Shown in pieces: positions 61,138-64,000 of a stretch of 64,000 nucleotides of DNA (position 1 is its first letter; every line of letters begins with the position of its first letter). Location: the NCBI RefSeq assembly GCF_022568795.1, contig NZ_JAKZHU010000001.1, forward strand, positions 1,364,001 through 1,428,000, given 5' to 3'. The notes beneath the pieces are model-generated. The model was not told the DNA's origin. It ran no database searches and was given only the letters and a program-made list of their open reading frames with translations. The position numbers and the translations under genes were made by a program. The stretch is from Arsenicicoccus dermatophilus. GTDB lineage: Bacteria > Actinomycetota > Actinomycetes > Actinomycetales > Dermatophilaceae.

Positions 61138-62259
61138 TCACGGCGGTGGGGCAGCCCCCACGGTCCGCACCTGGTCCGCACGGGCCGCCATCCGATCTCG
61201 GGTGGCGGCCCGGGTCGCGTCACCGGCCTCGTCGAGCAGGTGGCCGTAGATGTCAAGCGTAGTCGTGGCGCTCTGGTGGCCGAGGGTGAGCTGCACCAGC
61301 TTGAGGTCCAGGCCGGCGCCGATGAGGTATGACGCGAAGTGGTGCCGCAAGTCGTGGAAGCGCACCCCGGGCGGCAGGCCGGGCACCCTGTCCCGCGCCG
61401 CCCGGAAGGCCTGCTCGACGACCGCCGGGGAGGCCTGGCGCCCATAGGCGTTCGTGACGACCGTGGGTCCGGGGCGGGCGGCCAGGTCTGCCCGGATCCG
61501 GTCGACGAGCTCCGTCGGGATCGGCACGTCGCGCCGGGCCCGGCGGGTCTTGAGGGGCTCGCAGGGATGCTGCACCCGGACCTGCACCACGCCCCGGTCC
61601 AGGTCGACGTCCTGGACCCGCAGGCCGGTCACCTCCGCGACCCGCAGGCCGGCGAAGGCCCCGAGCAGGACGGCGACCTGCAGCCGGGGAGCGATGGCGT
61701 CGTGCAGGGCCCACACCTGGTCACCGGTGAGGACGTAGGACCGCTGGGCGGCCTGGGGTGGTGCGTCGGCCGTGCGGCACGGCGAGCGGGTGATGATCCC
61801 CTCGTCGATCGCGGCGAGCATCAGCTGCTGGAAGCGGCGGTAGATCGCGTAGGTCGTGCTGGGGGCGTAGCGCTCGGACAGCCGGGCGGTCCACACCCGG
61901 ACCTCGGAGGGCTTGATGGAGCGCAGCGTGCGTCCGTCCCAGTCGGCCCGGATGACCTTCAGGTGCACCTCGGCCTGGCGCACCGTCGTCGCGCGCTTGC
62001 CCCGGTAGCCCGCCAGCCAACGGTCGGCCCACTGCCCCACCGTGATCCGCGCGAGGTCGGGGTCCACGTACGTGCCCATGACCCGCGACGCGGTGATCTC
62101 GTCCAGCCAGCGACGCCCCTCGGCGCGGGTGCGGAAGTGGCGGGCGTGCTCGCGCCCGTCGTCGTCGCGGTAACGGGCGCGCCAGCGTCCGTCGGGCCTC
62201 CTGGCCAGGCTCGCCACCGCACCCCTCCCCCAGCTCGCGCGACCATCCGCGCCCGACAC
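61138..62259 (-). CDS. Tyrosine recombinase (phage-type integrase)
   Basis: 373 residues and apparently complete. An N-terminal AP2-like arm-binding part (RPDGRWRARYRDDDGREHARHFRTRAEGRRWLDE) and a SAM-like core-binding domain precede the catalytic domain with Arg206 (AGLRVAE), Lys237, His302-xx-Arg305 (HDLRHHFAS), His328 (GHQSATTTLDIYGH) and Tyr338. No excisionase, other phage genes or tRNA lie nearby, so it is probably the relic of an integrated element, or a solitary element. Its 3' end abuts glnA. The 5' region (62260-62443) holds no clear gene. Confidence 0.9.
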   Translation of the reverse strand: MSGADGRASWGRGAVASLARRPDGRWRARYRDDDGREHARHFRTRAEGRRWLDEITASRVMGTYVDPDLARITVGQWADRWLAGYRGKRATTVRQAEVHLKVIRADWDGRTLRSIKPSEVRVWTARLSERYAPSTTYAIYRRFQQLMLAAIDEGIITRSPCRTADAPPQAAQRSYVLTGDQVWALHDAIAPRLQVAVLLGAFAGLRVAEVTGLRVQDVDLDRGVVQVRVQHPCEPLKTRRARRDVPIPTELVDRIRADLAARPGPTVVTNAYGRQASPAVVEQAFRAARDRVPGLPPGVRFHDLRHHFASYLIGAGLDLKLVQLTLGHQSATTTLDIYGHLLDEAGDATRAATRDRMAARADQVRTVGAAPPP

Positions 62260-62443
62260 GCCGCTCCAGACAACGGATCTCGGGTCGCACCCGGTCCGGC
62301 GAGCAGCGCCCGGAGCCTACTCGCCGAGGCTGCGGGCCGACACCACCGGGTGCCGTCCGGCCCGCACGGGTGCGCACCTGGGGACCACGGCCGGGGCCCC
62401 AGGGAACCCCGACGGCGCGCACCGATCTGGCACGATGTCCCGC

Positions 62444-62545
62444 ATGACGCCGGCAATCCTCACGCTGTGTCACGCTCCTGCCTCGGCCCGAGGGGACGCC
62501 TCCTCGGGCTGCGCCCAGCCACTCCTGGCAGGATCTGCCGCATGA
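62444..62545 (+). CDS. Possible 33-residue ORF coupled to the first YdcF gene
   Basis: Starts MTPAILTLCHAPASARG and ends ...LLAGSAA; its stop overlaps the next start codon (ATGA), the coupling arrangement common in this genome. A hairpin GCCCGAGG/CCTCGGGC (62486-62493 with 62502-62509) lies inside it. No ribosome site is clear. May be a leader peptide or chance. Confidence 0.25.
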   Translation: MTPAILTLCHAPASARGDASSGCAQPLLAGSAA

Positions 62546-63267
62546 CGGCCCCCCCGACCGGTCCCGATGACGTGCCCGCCGTCCCCGGCAGGCGCCGCAG
62601 GCGCATCCGGTGGGCCTGGGTGATCGGCGTCCCCACGGCCGCTGCGCTGTCGGGAGCCGCGGTGCTCGGCGGGACGACGCTGTGGATCGCCGACCAGTCC
62701 GAGGGGCGCGTCCTGACCGTCGAGCAGGCCCCGATCCGGGACGTCTCGCTGGTGCTCGGCGCCGGCGTCTCCCCCGACGGTCGGCCCACGCCCTTCCTGC
62801 AGGCCCGGCTGGACGTGGCCCTGGACCTCTACCGCACCGGCCGCACGCGGGTGATCATCGTCTCCGGCGACAACCGCACCCCCACGCATGACGAGCCCAC
62901 CGTGATGCGCAGCTACCTGGTGCAGCACGGCGTGCCCATCGACAAGGTGGTGCGCGATTTCGCCGGCCGCGACTCCTACGACTCCTGCACGCGCGCCCGG
63001 CGGATCTTCGGCGTCGGCTCGCTGACCCTGGTCAGCCAGGCCTATCACCTGCCGCGCGCGGTCACCCTGTGCCGGGCCGAGGGCGTGGACGCCGTCGGGG
63101 TCGGCGACTGGACCATGTCCCAGGGCGCCTACCGCCCGGCCTGGGAGTGGGGCGAGCGGCGGGAGATCGGCGCCAAGGTCAAGGCCGCGTGGGACGTGGT
63201 GTCCGGGCGGGACCCGGTGCTCGGGCCGCCCGAGAGCGCGGTCCGCGACGCGCTGAGGCACCAGTGA
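62542..63267 (+). CDS. YdcF/SanA-like DUF218 membrane protein, first of a tandem pair
   Basis: 241 residues. One N-terminal helix (around WAWVIGVPTAAALSGAAVLG) anchors a DUF218 domain: SLVLGAGVSPDGRPTPFLQARLDVALDLY, VIIVSGDNRT, DEPTVMRSYLVQHGVP, DSYDSCTRARRIFGV and LVSQAYHLPRAVTLC. This matches SanA/YdcF vancomycin-sensitivity-type proteins, linked to envelope barrier function; some bind SAM. ATG 62542 has AGGA 8 bases upstream. The stop overlaps the next gene (GTGA). Confidence 0.87.
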   Translation: MTAPPTGPDDVPAVPGRRRRRIRWAWVIGVPTAAALSGAAVLGGTTLWIADQSEGRVLTVEQAPIRDVSLVLGAGVSPDGRPTPFLQARLDVALDLYRTGRTRVIIVSGDNRTPTHDEPTVMRSYLVQHGVPIDKVVRDFAGRDSYDSCTRARRIFGVGSLTLVSQAYHLPRAVTLCRAEGVDAVGVGDWTMSQGAYRPAWEWGERREIGAKVKAAWDVVSGRDPVLGPPESAVRDALRHQ

Positions 63268-63932
63268 CCGGCCGGGACCGCCGGCAGGCGCGGCATACGG
63301 CCCGGATCGTCGTGGGCACCCTCGGGCTGGGCGCGCTCACCGCCGTGGTGGGGACCCGGGCCTGGGCCCTGCTGGCGTCCCGGGGGCGGATCCTCGATCC
63401 CACGGACGCCCCGGCGACCGAGGCCGCGGTGATCCTCGGGGCGGGCCTGCGTCCGGACGGGCGCCCGAGCGACTACCTCGCCGCCCGCCTCGACCGGGCC
63501 CTGGAGCTGCACCGGCTCGGACGTGCTCCCCTGCTCGTCGTGTCCGGCGCGGCCCTCCCGCACGCCGACGAGCCGGCGGCGATGCGGCGCTACCTGCAGG
63601 AGCGGGGCGTCGACCCGGCCGTCGTCGTCGAGGACCGGGCCGGCATCGACACCTACGCCACCTGCCTGCGGGCGCGGCGCACCTTCGGGCTGCACCGGAT
63701 CGCCCTGGTCAGCCAGGCCTATCACCTCCCCCGGGCGCTGGCGCTGGCCGACGCCGCCGGGCTGGACGCGGTGGGGGTCGCCGACCGCAGCGTCCGCCGG
63801 CACGAGGACACCGAGCTCAGCACCTGGGTGTATGGCGAGCTGCGCGAGTGGGCCGCCGGGGTCAAGGTGCTCGCCGACCTGGTCCGGCCGCGCCCGGAGG
63901 ACGACGGGCCCTACGCCGAGGAGGGCGTCTAG
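63264..63932 (+). CDS. YdcF/SanA-like DUF218 membrane protein, second of a tandem pair
   Basis: 222 residues, clearly a paralogue of the preceding gene: AAVILGAGLRPDGRPSDYLAARLDRALELH, LLVVSGAALPHADEPAAMRRYLQERGV, DTYATCLRARRTFGL and LVSQAYHLPRALALADAAGLDAVGV align throughout. One N-terminal helix (VVGTLGLGALTAVVGTRAW). GTG start overlaps the upstream stop. The stop codon TAG touches the edge of the insertion sequence, so the natural C terminus may have been altered. Confidence 0.85.
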   Translation: MTGRDRRQARHTARIVVGTLGLGALTAVVGTRAWALLASRGRILDPTDAPATEAAVILGAGLRPDGRPSDYLAARLDRALELHRLGRAPLLVVSGAALPHADEPAAMRRYLQERGVDPAVVVEDRAGIDTYATCLRARRTFGLHRIALVSQAYHLPRALALADAAGLDAVGVADRSVRRHEDTELSTWVYGELREWAAGVKVLADLVRPRPEDDGPYAEEGV

Positions 63933-64000
63933 GGCGTGTCTCTTAATGCTGGTAGCCAGAGGGTGATGGCGTGTAGGAGGATGCCGGCGCGGTAGGTGAT
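63933..64000 (-). mobile_element. Edge of a probable insertion sequence with transposase C terminus, cut by window end
   Basis: The sequence changes character right after the YdcF stop. GGCGTGTCTCTTAA looks like a terminal inverted repeat. On the minus strand the bases read YRAGILLHAITLWLPALRDTP, resembling the end of an actinobacterial transposase (IS5-like families end similarly). Base composition is also lower in GC. The other end lies outside the window, so the family and target duplication cannot be settled. Confidence 0.55.

Noticed and set aside
61124-62541. A tRNA or att site next to the integrase
   Set aside because: No tRNA-like cloverleaf or recognisable direct repeat is visible within the window.

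Overview
The window is chromosomal DNA of a very GC-rich actinobacterium. Codon use, GTG/TTG starts, leaderless-type promoters and gene content suggest Micrococcales, possibly the Intrasporangiaceae/Ornithinimicrobium group; that placement is a judgement by eye, not a computed result. Genes are packed tightly, many sharing ATGA or GTGA stop/start overlaps. No rRNA, tRNA or CRISPR array was seen, and no gene-free stretch exceeds 300 bases (the longest are about 280 bases, at 44269-44546 and 62260-62541).

Layout. (1) 1-6665 is a conserved housekeeping block: the end of a cytochrome c oxidase subunit II gene (cut by the window edge), aat, an adenosine-kinase-type PfkB kinase, an ErpA-type Fe-S protein, glycerate kinase, peptide deformylase, a DUF3043 membrane protein and a methyltransferase. 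(2) 6766-24083 holds a serine hydrolase, a small unknown gene and two divergent cobalamin operons. The leftward operon is cobN, a chlI/chlD fusion, cobO, cobB, cobC, a bluB-cobT fusion and cobA, behind a cobalamin riboswitch. The rightward one is cobG, cobH, cobIJ. (3) 24296-35253 holds a frameshifted methyltransferase, lysX, a membrane glycosyltransferase, an ECF sigma factor with a membrane partner, a GNAT enzyme, a lipase, and three members of an apparently undescribed small membrane-protein family. (4) 35250-45871 returns to cobalamin: cobK, cbiD, cobM, cobL, cobQ, cobD, cobE, cobU and cobS, interrupted by a secreted SGNH hydrolase and a lipoprotein. (5) 46108-61123 is a second conserved block: gcvT (frameshifted), pepA, a zinc peptidase, lpdA, the 2-oxoacid dehydrogenase E2 gene, a Ser/Thr kinase, lipB, lipA, a DUF4191 protein, an RDD protein and glnA with a GlnR-like upstream site. 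(6) 61138-64000 is accessory: a lone tyrosine integrase, two tandem YdcF/SanA genes and the edge of a probable insertion sequence.

How the genes work together. About 20 genes encode nearly all of de novo adenosylcobalamin synthesis, from uroporphyrinogen III methylation to nucleotide-loop assembly. The pathway looks mixed: it has aerobic CobG and CobN but anaerobic-type CbiD, and no CobF is visible. The lipoate genes lipB and lipA sit beside two consumers of lipoate chemistry, E2 and lipoamide dehydrogenase; GcvT belongs to a third lipoyl-dependent system. From memory, the gene order of blocks 1 and 5 follows that around ctaC-adoK-erpA-cobT/cobS-gcvT-pepB-dlaT-lipB-lipA-glnA1 of Mycobacterium tuberculosis. 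In this window the cobT/cobS position is greatly expanded.

Cautions. Two genes carry apparent frameshifts (near 24806 and near 47000). These could be real decay or assembly errors. The window ends cut coxB and the insertion sequence.
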